Below are positions 8,337-15,784 of a DNA stretch of 34,329 bases, piece by piece (the first letter of the stretch is position 1; each line of letters begins with the position of its first letter). The DNA comes from Paraburkholderia ribeironis (GTDB taxonomy: Bacteria > Pseudomonadota > Gammaproteobacteria > Burkholderiales > Burkholderiaceae). The translations under genes and the position numbers were made by a program. The notes beneath the pieces are model-generated. The model searched no databases and had not been told where the DNA came from. It saw nothing but the letters and a program-made list of their open reading frames with translations. Location of the stretch: positions 46,905 to 81,233 of the forward strand of contig NZ_CYGX02000049.1 of the NCBI RefSeq assembly GCF_900019265.1, written 5' to 3'.

Positions 8337-9914
8337 ATGAACAAGAAACTGATCTGCGCGACGCCCATTGCGATCGCAGCAGCATTGAGTCTGAATGCGT
8401 GCGGCGGCAACGAAATCACTCAGCCGGACATCAGCGCGATCAAGAACGTCGTGGTGATTTACGCGGAAAACCGCAGCTTCGACAATCTGTACGGTAACTT
8501 CCCCGGCGCCAATGGACTGCAGAACGTGAGCGCGGCGAGCGCCACCCAGGTGGACCGCGACGGCACTGTGCTCGCGACGCTGCCGCACGTGTGGAACGGC
8601 CTCACGCAAACCGGCGTGACGCCGGTCGTCACCGAAGCGATGACCGCCAATCTGCCGAACACCCCATTCGCGATCGACGACCCGAATGGATTCAACACGC
8701 CGATCACCGCGACGACGCGTGACCTGTATCACCGCTTCTACGAGAACCAGATGCAGATCGACGGCGGCAAGAACGACAGGTTCGCCGCGTGGGCGGATTC
8801 GGGTGGCCTCGTGATGGGCCACTACTCGCTCAACGCCGACAAGCTGCCGCTGTGGAAGATCGCACAGCAATACACGCTAGCCGACAACTTCTTCATGGGC
8901 GCGTTCGGCGGCTCGTTCCTGAATCATCAGTGGCTCGTGTGTTCGTGCACGCCGAGCTATCCGAACGCGGACAAGAGTCCGGCGGCCGGCTCGATCTCGG
9001 CCGTGGAAAGCGACGGCGTCACCTTGAAGCTCGCGTCGAACTCGCCGGCTTCGGCGCTCGCCGGGCCGCCCAAATACGTGCTGTCGGGCAACCTGACGCC
9101 CGACTTCTACGCGATCAACACGATGCAGCCGCCGTATCAGCCGAGCGGCAACAAGGCGGTGTCGGGCGGCGACGCGAACCTCGCCGATCCGAGCCTCGCC
9201 ACCACCCTGCCCGCGCAGACGCAACGTCATATCGGCGACCTGCTGAACGACGCGAAGGTGTCGTGGGCCTGGTACGGCGGTGCATGGGGCGCGGCGTTGT
9301 CGGCGGCGCAAGCCGGCACGTCGAACGTGATCTACGGCGCGAATCTGTCGTCGCCGAACTTCCAGCCGCACCACCAGCCGTTCAACTATTTCGCCGATCT
9401 CGCACCGGGCACCGCGAACCGCGCGCAGCACCTGCTCGATGGCGGTCTCGGCGGCTCCGGGTTCATCAAGGCGGTCGACGCCGGCACGCTGCCCCAGGTG
9501 ACGTTCTACAAGCCGCAGGGCAATCTGAACGAGCACCCGGGCTACACCGACGTCGCGTCGGGCGACCAGCACATCGCGGACGTGATCTCGCATCTGCAGA
9601 AGAGCCCGCAGTGGAACAACATGCTGGTGGTCGTGACCTACGACGAAAACGGCGGCTTCTGGGATCACGTGGCGCCGCCGAAGGGCGACCGTTGGGGTCC
9701 GGGCACGCGGATTCCGGCGCTGATCATTTCGCCGTACGCGAAGAAGGGCTATGTCGATCACACGCAATACGACACGACATCGATCCTGCGCTTCATCACG
9801 CACCGCTTCTCGCTGCCGACGCTGCCGGGTATCGCGGCGCGCGACGCGGCACTTGCCGCCAACGGCAGCAAGCCGCTAGGCGACCTCACGGCGGCGCTCA
9901 ATATCAAGCAATAA
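8337..9914 (+). CDS. acpA: AcpA-type acid phosphatase / phospholipase C-like phosphoesterase lipoprotein
   Basis: 525-aa member of the phosphoesterase family PF04185 that includes acid phosphatase AcpA and phospholipase C. The metal-site motif NVVVIYAENRSFDNLYG begins at about residue 37, and VVTYDENGGFWDHV with GPGTRIPALIISPYA near the C-terminus is the second signature. The signal peptide ends in a lipobox (SLNAC, Cys22), so it is an exported lipoprotein. ATG 8337 has AGAGAA upstream and starts directly at the signal sequence. It probably releases phosphate from organic phosphates outside the cytoplasm, which would fit the phosphate genes later in the window, although they are 15 kb away. 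Two hairpins follow it. Confidence 0.88.
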   Translation: MNKKLICATPIAIAAALSLNACGGNEITQPDISAIKNVVVIYAENRSFDNLYGNFPGANGLQNVSAASATQVDRDGTVLATLPHVWNGLTQTGVTPVVTEAMTANLPNTPFAIDDPNGFNTPITATTRDLYHRFYENQMQIDGGKNDRFAAWADSGGLVMGHYSLNADKLPLWKIAQQYTLADNFFMGAFGGSFLNHQWLVCSCTPSYPNADKSPAAGSISAVESDGVTLKLASNSPASALAGPPKYVLSGNLTPDFYAINTMQPPYQPSGNKAVSGGDANLADPSLATTLPAQTQRHIGDLLNDAKVSWAWYGGAWGAALSAAQAGTSNVIYGANLSSPNFQPHHQPFNYFADLAPGTANRAQHLLDGGLGGSGFIKAVDAGTLPQVTFYKPQGNLNEHPGYTDVASGDQHIADVISHLQKSPQWNNMLVVVTYDENGGFWDHVAPPKGDRWGPGTRIPALIISPYAKKGYVDHTQYDTTSILRFITHRFSLPTLPGIAARDAALAANGSKPLGDLTAALNIKQ

Positions 9915-9915
9915 G

Positions 9916-9962
9916 TGCCAGGCGGCGCGTTCCGTTCGCCGAACGGAACGCGCCGCCTGGCA
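9916..9962 (+). repeat. 23-bp perfect inverted repeat after acpA
   Basis: Arms 9916-9938 and 9940-9962 are perfect reverse complements around one base, starting 1 bp after the acpA stop. No T-run follows. It directly precedes a separate canonical terminator, so it is either a second termination/RNA-stability element or a cruciform-forming site. Confidence 0.9.
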
Positions 9963-9969
9963 AGACGCG

Positions 9970-9998
9970 ATGGGCAGCTTCGGCTGCCCATTTTTATT
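9970..9998 (+). terminator. Rho-independent terminator of acpA
   Basis: 9-bp stem ATGGGCAGC / GCTGCCCAT closed by a TTCG tetraloop and followed by TTTTATT. Textbook intrinsic terminator on the plus strand. Confidence 0.92.
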
Positions 9999-10174
9999 CG
10001 CGCCGCGCGGACCACGTGCGCCCGGTTCCTGCCTCACCGATTCGCGCGACGCCCAACGCGTTTTTCATGAGCGGCGTATGCTTCGACGCACGACGAGAGC
10101 TTTTCCGCCGATGCCGGCACGCACTCCTTCCACGCCATGTGGCAGGCCTGCCCACTCACCCAGGAGTTCGCCAG

Positions 10175-10558
10175 ATGACTGAAAAAACCATCAAGGTCCC
10201 CGGTCCCGATCATCCGATCACGGTCGAGCCGGCCGGGGCTCGCGTCGTCGTGACGGTGGCCGGCCGCGTGATCGCGGATACGGGCAACGCGCTGGTGCTA
10301 CGCGAGGCGTCGTATCCGCCGGCGTACTACATCCCGCGCAACGATGTGGAGATGGCATTGCTGGAACGCACCGATCACAGCACCTATTGCCCGTACAAGG
10401 GCGACTGCGCGTACTACAGCGTGCCGATCGGCGGCGAGCGGGCGGTAAATGCGGTGTGGACTTATGAGGCGCCGTACAGCGCGGTGAAAGCGATCGCGCA
10501 ACATCTGGCGTTCTATCCGAGCCGGGTCGATTCCATCGACGTGCAAGCCGCCGGCTGA
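10175..10558 (+). CDS. DUF427 domain protein
   Basis: 127-aa cytoplasmic protein of the DUF427 family (PF04248), seen from the segments ARVVVTVAGRVIADTGNALV, PPAYYIPRNDVEM and the signature YCPYKGDCAYYSV. The family has a small beta-rich single-domain fold and no settled function. ATG 10175 has AGGAG (10162-10166) 8 nt upstream. The open frame continues far upstream through acpA in another frame, but that portion is not coding. It is monocistronic: acpA is closed by a terminator before it, and the AT-richer islet begins after it. Confidence 0.9.
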   Translation: MTEKTIKVPGPDHPITVEPAGARVVVTVAGRVIADTGNALVLREASYPPAYYIPRNDVEMALLERTDHSTYCPYKGDCAYYSVPIGGERAVNAVWTYEAPYSAVKAIAQHLAFYPSRVDSIDVQAAG

Positions 10559-10561
10559 AAG

Positions 10562-11020
10562 CGGCCTCAGGTTCATAAGACTCTGGACCAGCCAGGCCAG
10601 CGGCAACAGTGTTGGGCAGAAACTCTCCATCGTCGCTGGACTGCTCGTGATCGAGTTGCAATGCAAATCGCATTTTTCTATTCACGAGCTTACCAAACGC
10701 CTTTCGCAGTTTCGATAGCACGGCGCTCTGCGGGCGCTTCTCTTCCGGTTCAACAGCGTCCCCGATCTCGCTGCGAATTTCTATGGAGTCTTGATCAATT
10801 TCCTCGCATTCAGTAACCGTCGAAACGGATCACCGTCGATAGCAACCGAGTAACACTTGAAGTGAGCAATGTGGTTAGCCGCGCACTCTTCAAAATCAAA
10901 TTCGAAGGTTTCGGACAGGTTAGCGCCGAGTTGATCGAGCATTGGGACGATCGGGCGTGCAATAAATGAATCTTCTCGTCTTGCACCCACGTCCTGGTGC
11001 CTTTTTATGCGCGCGGACAA
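10562..11020 (-). pseudogene. Possible frameshifted remnant of an unknown gene
   Basis: Two minus-strand frames look protein-like and meet near 10781-10810. The upstream one (10781-11020) includes FEFDFEECAANHIAHFKCYS and ends in RKLIKTP-stop. The second continues from about 10805 in another frame with ECEEIDQDSIEIRSEIGDAV and LSKLRKAFGKLV, running on toward 10562 before it becomes antisense to the DUF427 gene. No good start codon or ribosome-binding site is visible for either; the first would need TTG 11020 or an internal ATG. I do not recognise the protein. A decayed gene is more likely than two real ones, but neither is certain. Confidence 0.25.
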
Positions 11021-11091
11021 TAGTTAACGATTTGATCGTCAGAATTCCACTATCTTGTGCTGCCTGTTGTTTTCCCATGACCGATCTCTCG

Positions 11092-11120
11092 AAGCGCGTC
11101 ACTATGCTGACGCGCTTTTT
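11092..11120 (+). terminator. Rho-independent terminator-like hairpin
   Basis: 10-bp perfect stem AAGCGCGTCA / TGACGCGCTT, loop CTATGC, then TTTCT. It points to the plus strand, yet no plus-strand gene is recognised between 10559 and here, so it may end an unseen small transcript or be left over from a lost gene. Confidence 0.7.
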
Positions 11121-11245
11121 CTGTACCACTTGGAGTGGGCTTTAAATCGCGTCTTGGCCGAAGGAGCGTGCGCCAGTTTCATGCCACGCAGAGCATCCGA
11201 CCCAATTGGAATTTTTCTCCGACCTGAATGGAGGGCAGCAACAAC

Positions 11246-11383
11246 ATGAAAGAATCTCTTTTCGCGCTTATTACTGCGGCCCTCACGCCCTGCTCGATCG
11301 CTGCGGCATTCGCTTCCGATCACTCTCGCATATATCCCAAGGCGAGCGTCAGTCATCGTTCGGAAATACAAGGGAAACTGTAA
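11246..11383 (+). CDS. Hypothetical 45-aa exported peptide
   Basis: Short ORF whose product begins MKESLFALITAALTP and has a signal-peptide profile: a charged start, a hydrophobic core through about residue 20, then AAAFAS as a possible cleavage site. That leaves a mature tail of about 20 residues containing SDHSRIYPKASV. A GGAGGG lies about 11 nt upstream. Its TAA stop overlaps the next ATG as TAATG (11381-11385), a strong sign of translational coupling with the 87-aa gene. No family recognised. The overlap and the signal-like N-terminus make it better than a random ORF, but its size keeps confidence moderate. Confidence 0.5.
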   Translation: MKESLFALITAALTPCSIAAAFASDHSRIYPKASVSHRSEIQGKL

Positions 11384-11646
11384 TGAAGCGGCTTTACGAA
11401 TACAAAGGATTCCAAGTTGCCGTCGAACTCGATCCTGTCTGGATGCGGCAGGCAGGAGTAACGGTGTCGTCGCTCCTCGGATTCGTGGCAGTGGTCAGCG
11501 TTAGGGCGCTGGCCACTGGCGCCCCGATTTTTGCTCCAATGCGCGTCGCGCCAGATCGACTTACTCCGCTCCCCACCGCAGCCGACGGTCTAATGGCAGG
11601 ATTCACGCTTGGTCAGAGAATGATTGACGGCACGATCACCGTCTAA
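11383..11646 (+). CDS. Hypothetical 87-aa protein
   Basis: Small protein starting MKRLYEYKGFQVAVELDP, with a central GFVAVVSVRALATGAPIF strand-like segment and ending in LMAGFTLGQRMIDGTITV. The layout (aromatic beta start, FVAVV strand, C-terminal helix with GQR.ID) looks like an intact small alpha/beta domain. I recall similar uncharacterised small proteins from Burkholderia, but cannot verify it. Start ATG 11383 overlaps the stop of the preceding 45-aa ORF (TAATG), so the two are probably translated together; GGGAAA precedes it weakly. It lies in the AT-richer islet near tRNA-Arg. Function unknown. Confidence 0.65.
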   Translation: MKRLYEYKGFQVAVELDPVWMRQAGVTVSSLLGFVAVVSVRALATGAPIFAPMRVAPDRLTPLPTAADGLMAGFTLGQRMIDGTITV

Positions 11647-11843
11647 TTCAGATGCGACTTCGCTGTCTCGCGTCATGATGCGGAGGTAATGCTCGTCGGT
11701 GAAGGTGTCTTGCGGCGCGTGGATCGTAGCGAATAGGACGAAGCCGAGTTCCGGCGGACGACGGATCAAGCGCTTTCCCCGCCCCGCTGATCGGTCGCTG
11801 TTCGACCTGGACTGAGAGCTGATCGAGTCACAGGAATAGAAGA

Positions 11844-12332
11844 ATGAATATTGCCATGCATTTGCCTTCGGCGAGTCAGGCCGTTTGTGTTGACGACACG
11901 TGTAACGACCCGGCCCACGGTCATCTGCACCGTGAAATGCTGGACGCGCTCGCGGAGTTCAGTTACCGGGAGCGGTGGCCATTGAATCAATGCGCGGCTG
12001 TTGCACGGCGCATCGAAGCTGCAACGAGGGCGGAGCTTGAAGGGCTCGTCTCTTCAGGAATCGTTGAATGGCTAAAGTCAACATCGAATTTTGGGCAGCA
12101 GCTGCCTCAAGGCGACAAGGCGCTGTTGAACATATCGCCAGTGGACTCGCCTCTGGACCCGGTCCGCGTACTTCACCAGAGCCTTAGATCGCTGGAGGCG
12201 CAACTAGTAACAACGCCACCGCTTGTCACCGGTATTCAGGGTGTGCGCATCATGGGGTTGGTCGCGATGATGTCGCCAAAAACGACGCCTGGATTGTTCC
12301 CTTTTCAGTCGACTTTGAGCATCGACGAATAG
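11844..12332 (+). CDS. Hypothetical 162-aa protein
   Basis: Cytoplasmic-looking protein without signal or membrane segment. Residues about 28-75 form a helical, charged region (HREMLDALAEFSYRERWPL ... RRIEAATRAELEGLV); the C-terminal half is less ordered. I recognise no motif. ATG 11844 is preceded by AGGAATAGAAGA, an acceptable ribosome-binding site. Base composition and codon use look less GC-biased than the core genes on either side, in line with an accessory origin. It could be a phage- or island-derived gene; nothing in the sequence identifies its role. Confidence 0.6.
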   Translation: MNIAMHLPSASQAVCVDDTCNDPAHGHLHREMLDALAEFSYRERWPLNQCAAVARRIEAATRAELEGLVSSGIVEWLKSTSNFGQQLPQGDKALLNISPVDSPLDPVRVLHQSLRSLEAQLVTTPPLVTGIQGVRIMGLVAMMSPKTTPGLFPFQSTLSIDE

Positions 12333-12334
12333 CC

Positions 12335-12457
12335 ATGCAGGGCCGGCCGGCAGAGTGTGTACGCAATCGGCCGTTCATGGCCGCAATCTACCTCATGAAC
12401 CGCCTGCTCTATCGTCAACAGGGACGACAGAACGCAGTGGACTGGATGGTGGACTGA
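12335..12457 (+). CDS. Hypothetical 40-aa ORF
   Basis: Starts 2 bp after the stop of the 162-aa gene and reads MQGRPAECVRNRPF followed by a helix-like MAAIYLMNRLLYRQQ. Close spacing suggests coupling, but there is no clear ribosome-binding site and the ORF is short. It may instead be the remnant of a longer reading frame. Confidence 0.3.
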   Translation: MQGRPAECVRNRPFMAAIYLMNRLLYRQQGRQNAVDWMVD

Positions 12458-12605
12458 ATCTTCCGTTTCCGCTCAAAGCCTTAGCTTTCGGACTAATTTG
12501 GCGGACACTGCCGCCCACTCATCCCGAAACCGGTTACACAGCGGTTAACAGCTTGAGAAAAACAAGGAGGTTACATGCCAACAGGATGTAACCCTTTGAT
12601 TATGT

Positions 12606-12682
12606 TGGTACGGCAGGAGGGACTCGAACCCCCCACCCTCGGCTTAGAAGGCCGATGCTCTATCCAGCTGAGCTACTGCCGT
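12606..12682 (-). tRNA. tRNA-Arg (anticodon UCU)
   Basis: 77 nt including an encoded CCA (12606-12608). The acceptor stem ACGGCAG pairs with CTGCCGT, the D-arm has AGCTCAGCTGGATAGAGC, the anticodon stem TCGGC/GCCGA holds the loop CTTCTAA (anticodon TCT), and the T-loop is GGTTCGAGTCC. The 3' end faces the AT-richer islet at 10559-12605. Confidence 0.97.
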
Positions 12683-13000
12683 AATGAGGTGAAGCGATGC
12701 AATACGACGCCTGGGTGCATCGCCCGCAATGAGAACCCGCGGACCGGTAGTGGAACCTGTGCTCACGCGGGCCACAGGGTTCATACGTGCAAATTGAAAT
12801 TCTAACTGACCGGCCCCGAGACCGGAAATCCCGGTGCACGCACAGCGCGCCTCCCGTGGCCAGCAATCGCTATGCGCGCGCCTGAAAAATAGGCAGACCC
12901 AGCGATTCAATCCGGGCCTGGATTATAACCGATGGCTCCCCGCACGCCAGCGCACCACGCATGGCAGCGCACACGCCAGCCGCAAACACGCCAGCTGCCA
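12683..13000. other. Intergenic region upstream of tRNA-Arg
   Basis: 318 bp between the tRNA-Arg and uppP, both read on the minus strand. Apart from a possible promoter at 12922-12950 and short inverted repeats I see nothing in it. Confidence 0.5.
12922..12950 (-). promoter_or_regulatory. Possible promoter reading toward tRNA-Arg
   Basis: On the minus strand a perfect TATAAT (12922-12927) lies 17 bp after CTGGCG (12945-12950, a poor -35). It would give a leader of about 240 nt before tRNA-Arg, or drive an unseen small RNA. Confidence 0.35.
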
Positions 13001-13831
13001 TCAAACCGGTTGCGGATGCATGGCGAACCAGCCGAGAAACAGAATCCCCGCGATCGCGCAGTACACGCCGAACGACGCCAGGCGCCCACGGCCTTCGAAA
13101 TAGCGCATCAGGAAACGCACGCTGAGATACGCGGCGATCGCGGTCAGCACACCACCCAGCAGCGCATCCGCAAGCTGGCCCGGCGCATGAAACAGCTTCG
13201 GCAATTCGAGCACGCCGGCCGCGAAGATGATCGGCGTGCCGAGCAGGAACGAAAACTCGGCCGCTTTCTCCGCCGTCAGACCGGCCGCATTGCCGGCGAT
13301 CATCGTCAGGCCGCTGCGCGAGAAGCCCGGAATCAGCGCGCCGATCTGCGCGAGGCCGACGAAGAACGCCTGCCGGAACGTCAGCTTCTCCGGCGCCCGA
13401 TGCGCGCGCGCGCGTTGCAGTCGATCGCCGAACCACAGCAGCGCGCCGTTGACGATCAGCGCAATTGCGACGATCCGCAGATCGTGAAAGATCCGCTCGA
13501 GGCGCTTTTCCAGCAGCAGTCCGACCAGCCCCGCCGGAATCGTGCCGATGATGAGCGCCCACATCATATGCGCATCATCGTTGCGAGCGCCACCGAACGA
13601 CGCGAAAAAACCGCGCACCAGCGTGTACCAGCGCTTGCGGAAGTACCACAGCAGCGCTAGCGCGGTCCCGAGGTGCAACGCAACGAGGAACGGCAGCAAC
13701 TGCGGCGCATGTTTGTCGATGTGCATACCGAACACGGCAGGCACGAGCAGCGTATGGCCCAGGCTGCTAACCGGAAACAGTTCGGTGACGCCTTGCAGCA
13801 CACTCAGAAAAATCAGAAACGAGAGGTTCAC
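13001..13831 (-). CDS. uppP: Undecaprenyl-diphosphatase UppP (BacA)
   Basis: 276-aa integral membrane enzyme that removes a phosphate from undecaprenyl diphosphate to recycle the lipid carrier for peptidoglycan and other surface polymers; also linked to bacitracin resistance. Both family signatures are present: LQGVTELFPVSSLGHT near residue 12 and PGFSRSGLTM near residue 170. Several hydrophobic helices and the usual length (about 270 aa) support a full-length gene. ATG 13831 begins at the canonical MNLSFLIFLSVLQGVTE. A promoter is visible about 75 bp upstream. It stands alone between the tRNA-Arg and a small membrane peptide gene. Confidence 0.96.
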   Translation of the reverse strand: MNLSFLIFLSVLQGVTELFPVSSLGHTLLVPAVFGMHIDKHAPQLLPFLVALHLGTALALLWYFRKRWYTLVRGFFASFGGARNDDAHMMWALIIGTIPAGLVGLLLEKRLERIFHDLRIVAIALIVNGALLWFGDRLQRARAHRAPEKLTFRQAFFVGLAQIGALIPGFSRSGLTMIAGNAAGLTAEKAAEFSFLLGTPIIFAAGVLELPKLFHAPGQLADALLGGVLTAIAAYLSVRFLMRYFEGRGRLASFGVYCAIAGILFLGWFAMHPQPV

Positions 13832-14141
13832 GCGGCGGTCCTTGTAAGGAAAATGTCGAGGAACAGCGCGCCGCGAACAGACGATCGGCGCGTCAAAGGC
13901 GCACCGATTATGCCTGGCTGCAATGTCAGCGCCAAGCGTTTAGGTCACATTCGGGGAAAATTGATGCGCCGCGTCACAACTGGAAACCGTTGTTACACGA
14001 CGGAAAAGAAACAGGCTGCCACGAATGGCCGCCGTGTGATCAGCAACGCTGCGCAACGCTCAAAAGACGGATCGCGGACCCATCCGAAGCCAGGCAGTGA
14101 TAGACCGGCGACGCGAGGCAAGGCGAAGCGGGATGCCGCGA
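13832..14141. other. Intergenic region upstream of uppP
   Basis: 310 bp containing the uppP promoter. No gene is seen on either strand; the open frame on the plus strand gives a very basic, non-protein-like translation. Confidence 0.5.
13907..13935 (-). promoter_or_regulatory. Sigma-70-like promoter of uppP
   Basis: On the minus strand TTGGCG (13930-13935), a 17-bp spacer and CATAAT (13907-13912). Transcription would start near 13900, leaving a leader of about 70 nt before the uppP ATG. Confidence 0.55.
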
Positions 14142-14228
14142 TCAGCGTTCAAGCTTGAGAAAAAAGTACACCGTGCTTGCCGCGAACATACCGAACAAAG
14201 CCACACCCATTGCCATTGCGAGATCCAT
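14142..14228 (-). CDS. 28-aa single-pass membrane peptide
   Basis: Tiny gene with product MDLAMAMGVALFGMFAASTV followed by YFFLKLER. One hydrophobic helix covers nearly the whole chain with a short charged C-terminus (KLER). A perfect AGGAGG ribosome-binding site (14233-14238 on the minus strand) lies 4 nt before the ATG, which is unusual strength for this window and argues for real translation. The longer frame upstream is a shadow. Such peptides often sit in the inner membrane and modulate a larger complex, but no partner can be named from the context. Confidence 0.7.
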   Translation of the reverse strand: MDLAMAMGVALFGMFAASTVYFFLKLER

Positions 14229-14464
14229 AACGCCTCCTGAGCTGATCCCGCCCGGTAGTCGGACTCTCCGGACGCACTGGCGGATTATCCACAAGGATCG
14301 CGCTTTTCCGACACCCGCAATTTTCCCGAAAGGGTTTCCCCGTAGCGCAAAGCAGCGCAAAATCCTTCTCTCGCGCGCACCGCCGCGCGGCCTTGGCAAA
14401 TGCCCGCAACGAACGTTCGCAACGCGCCCGCACGGCCTTCATCTACTGCAATCCATAAGCCTCC

Positions 14465-15394
14465 ATGCCATCGACCAAGCCTCTCTCCCCGCAAGAAGAC
14501 ATTCTCGAGATCGCCCAGAACACCTCTGTGCTGCGTTTTTCGCCGCAGGCTGGCGGCCGTCTGCTGTCGTGGACGATCGACGGCGAAGCGGTGATCCATT
14601 GGCCCGAGCACGCCGACTGGAGCCAGCCGGCAAGGATTCGCGGCGGCAATCCGCTGCTTTTCCCGTTCCTCGGCCGACATCGCGTCGACGGCAAGATCGG
14701 CTTCTGGCGCGACGCCGCGGGCACGGTGCGCGAGTTGCCGATGCACGGCTTTGCCCGCGACCTGCCGTTCGAAGCGCACGCCGACGTGCACGGTGCCGGC
14801 TTGCGCATGGTCCTGAGCGACAGCGACGCAACCCGCGGCGGCTACCCGTTCGGCTTCCGTTTCGAAGCGGCGTACAGCCTCGTCGATGCGCGCACGCTTG
14901 ACGTGACGTTCACCACTACGAACACCGGCAATATCGGCGATGGGCGCTTGCCGTACTACGCGGGCCATCATTTCTACTTCACGCTGCCGCATACGCAGCG
15001 CGCCGAGACAACGCTCGAGCTGCCGCGCACCGAGCGACGCCATCAGCAGGACGATGGTTCGATCAGCACCGCCGAGCCGGGCGAAGCGCGCTACACGCTC
15101 GACGAAGCACGCATTCACGATCGCTTCCATAGCCTCGTCGGCACGCCGGATCGGCCGGTGCGGCTGGTCGCGCCGGGGCTTGACCGGGTCGTCACGATCG
15201 ATCTGCAACGGCCGGGCTCGGTGCCCTGGTATGCGGTGACAACCTGGACCGAAACGCCGGAATCGGACTTCTACTGCGTCGAGCCGTGGCTCGGTCTGCC
15301 GGACGCGATCCACAACGGGATGGGTCTGCGCTGGCTCGAACCGGGACAAACGGAGACAGCGGCATTGCGCATCAGCGTCGAAAAGACGGGTTGA
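14465..15394 (+). CDS. Aldose 1-epimerase / hexose mutarotase family protein
   Basis: 309-aa cytoplasmic protein of the galactose-mutarotase-like superfamily. Family features: GGRLLSWTIDGEAV near the N-terminus, GGNPLLFPFLGRH with a substrate-contact Arg, the catalytic-His segment YYAGHHFYFTLP, and the C-terminal catalytic Glu in FYCVEPWLGLPD. It interconverts alpha and beta anomers of a hexose or hexose phosphate; the sugar is not determined by the sequence. ATG 14465 gives MPSTKPLSPQEDILEI; no good ribosome-binding site is visible, so the start is moderately certain. A long antisense open frame over it is a codon-bias shadow. The tandem-repeat array starts 33 bp downstream. Confidence 0.9.
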   Translation: MPSTKPLSPQEDILEIAQNTSVLRFSPQAGGRLLSWTIDGEAVIHWPEHADWSQPARIRGGNPLLFPFLGRHRVDGKIGFWRDAAGTVRELPMHGFARDLPFEAHADVHGAGLRMVLSDSDATRGGYPFGFRFEAAYSLVDARTLDVTFTTTNTGNIGDGRLPYYAGHHFYFTLPHTQRAETTLELPRTERRHQQDDGSISTAEPGEARYTLDEARIHDRFHSLVGTPDRPVRLVAPGLDRVVTIDLQRPGSVPWYAVTTWTETPESDFYCVEPWLGLPDAIHNGMGLRWLEPGQTETAALRISVEKTG

Positions 15395-15784
15395 GCGTGC
15401 GGCTTTGATCGGACGGGCGCGCCAGGCGGCTTTCGGGTCGCCTTTCGGGTCGGCTTTCGGGTCGGCTTTCGGGTCGGCTTTCGGGTCGCCTTTCGGGGCG
15501 GCTTTCGGGTCGCCTTTCAGGGCGGCTTTCACGGCGGCTTTCACGGCGGCTTTCACGGCGGCTTTCACGGCGGCTTTCGGGGCGATTTTTGCAGCGGCTT
15601 TTGCAGCGGCCTTCGCTGCAGGATTCACCGCAATACGCGATATCCAGCGCTCCTCCGACACTGCGCGGCCCGCCTCGCTCCCCCGCTTTTCAGATGGTGC
15701 AACGCAAAACCGTTAGAATCGGACGCTTTCTGTCTACCTGCCGCGTAATCGGGATCGGCGCGCGGCAGCGCTTTGCGAGGTCCA
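15395..15784. other. Intergenic region holding the 12-bp array
   Basis: 390 bp between the mutarotase gene and the NlpD-like gene. Half of it is the tandem array at 15428-15619. The rest includes a TTAGAATC sequence near 15713 that could be part of the NlpD-like gene's promoter. Confidence 0.5.
15428..15619. repeat. 12-bp tandem-repeat array, 16 units
   Basis: Sixteen consecutive 12-mers. Early units are GGCTTTCGGGTC or GCCTTTCGGGTC (15428-15511), the middle ones GGCTTTCACGGC (15524-15571), and the last ones drift to GGCTTTTGCAGC. It reads in one plus-strand frame as Ala-Phe-Gly-Ser / Ala-Phe-Thr-Ala tetrapeptides and on the minus strand as Lys-Ala-Ala-Val / Lys-Ala-Asp-Pro tetrapeptides. 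The minus-strand reading resembles histone-H1-like Lys/Ala tails, but neither frame has a convincing gene around it. Confidence 0.93.

Noticed and set aside
11590..11800. Minus-strand frame with the protein-like segment RRPPELGFVLFATIHAPQD
   Set aside because: No start codon or ribosome-binding site, under 70 residues, and the plus strand in the same stretch also reads plausibly; could be a remnant but cannot be supported as a gene.
10559..12682. Integrated island with attachment-site repeats at tRNA-Arg
   Set aside because: I looked for a second copy of the tRNA 3' end and for an integrase in the window and found neither; only the compositional shift remains.
15428..15619. CRISPR array
   Set aside because: Units are contiguous 12-mers without spacers and there are no cas genes.
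14285..15661. 458-aa minus-strand open frame joining the repeat array to antisense of the mutarotase gene
   Set aside because: Most of it is the antisense shadow of a well-supported gene. Only the Lys/Ala repeat part is unusual, and that is reported as a repeat.
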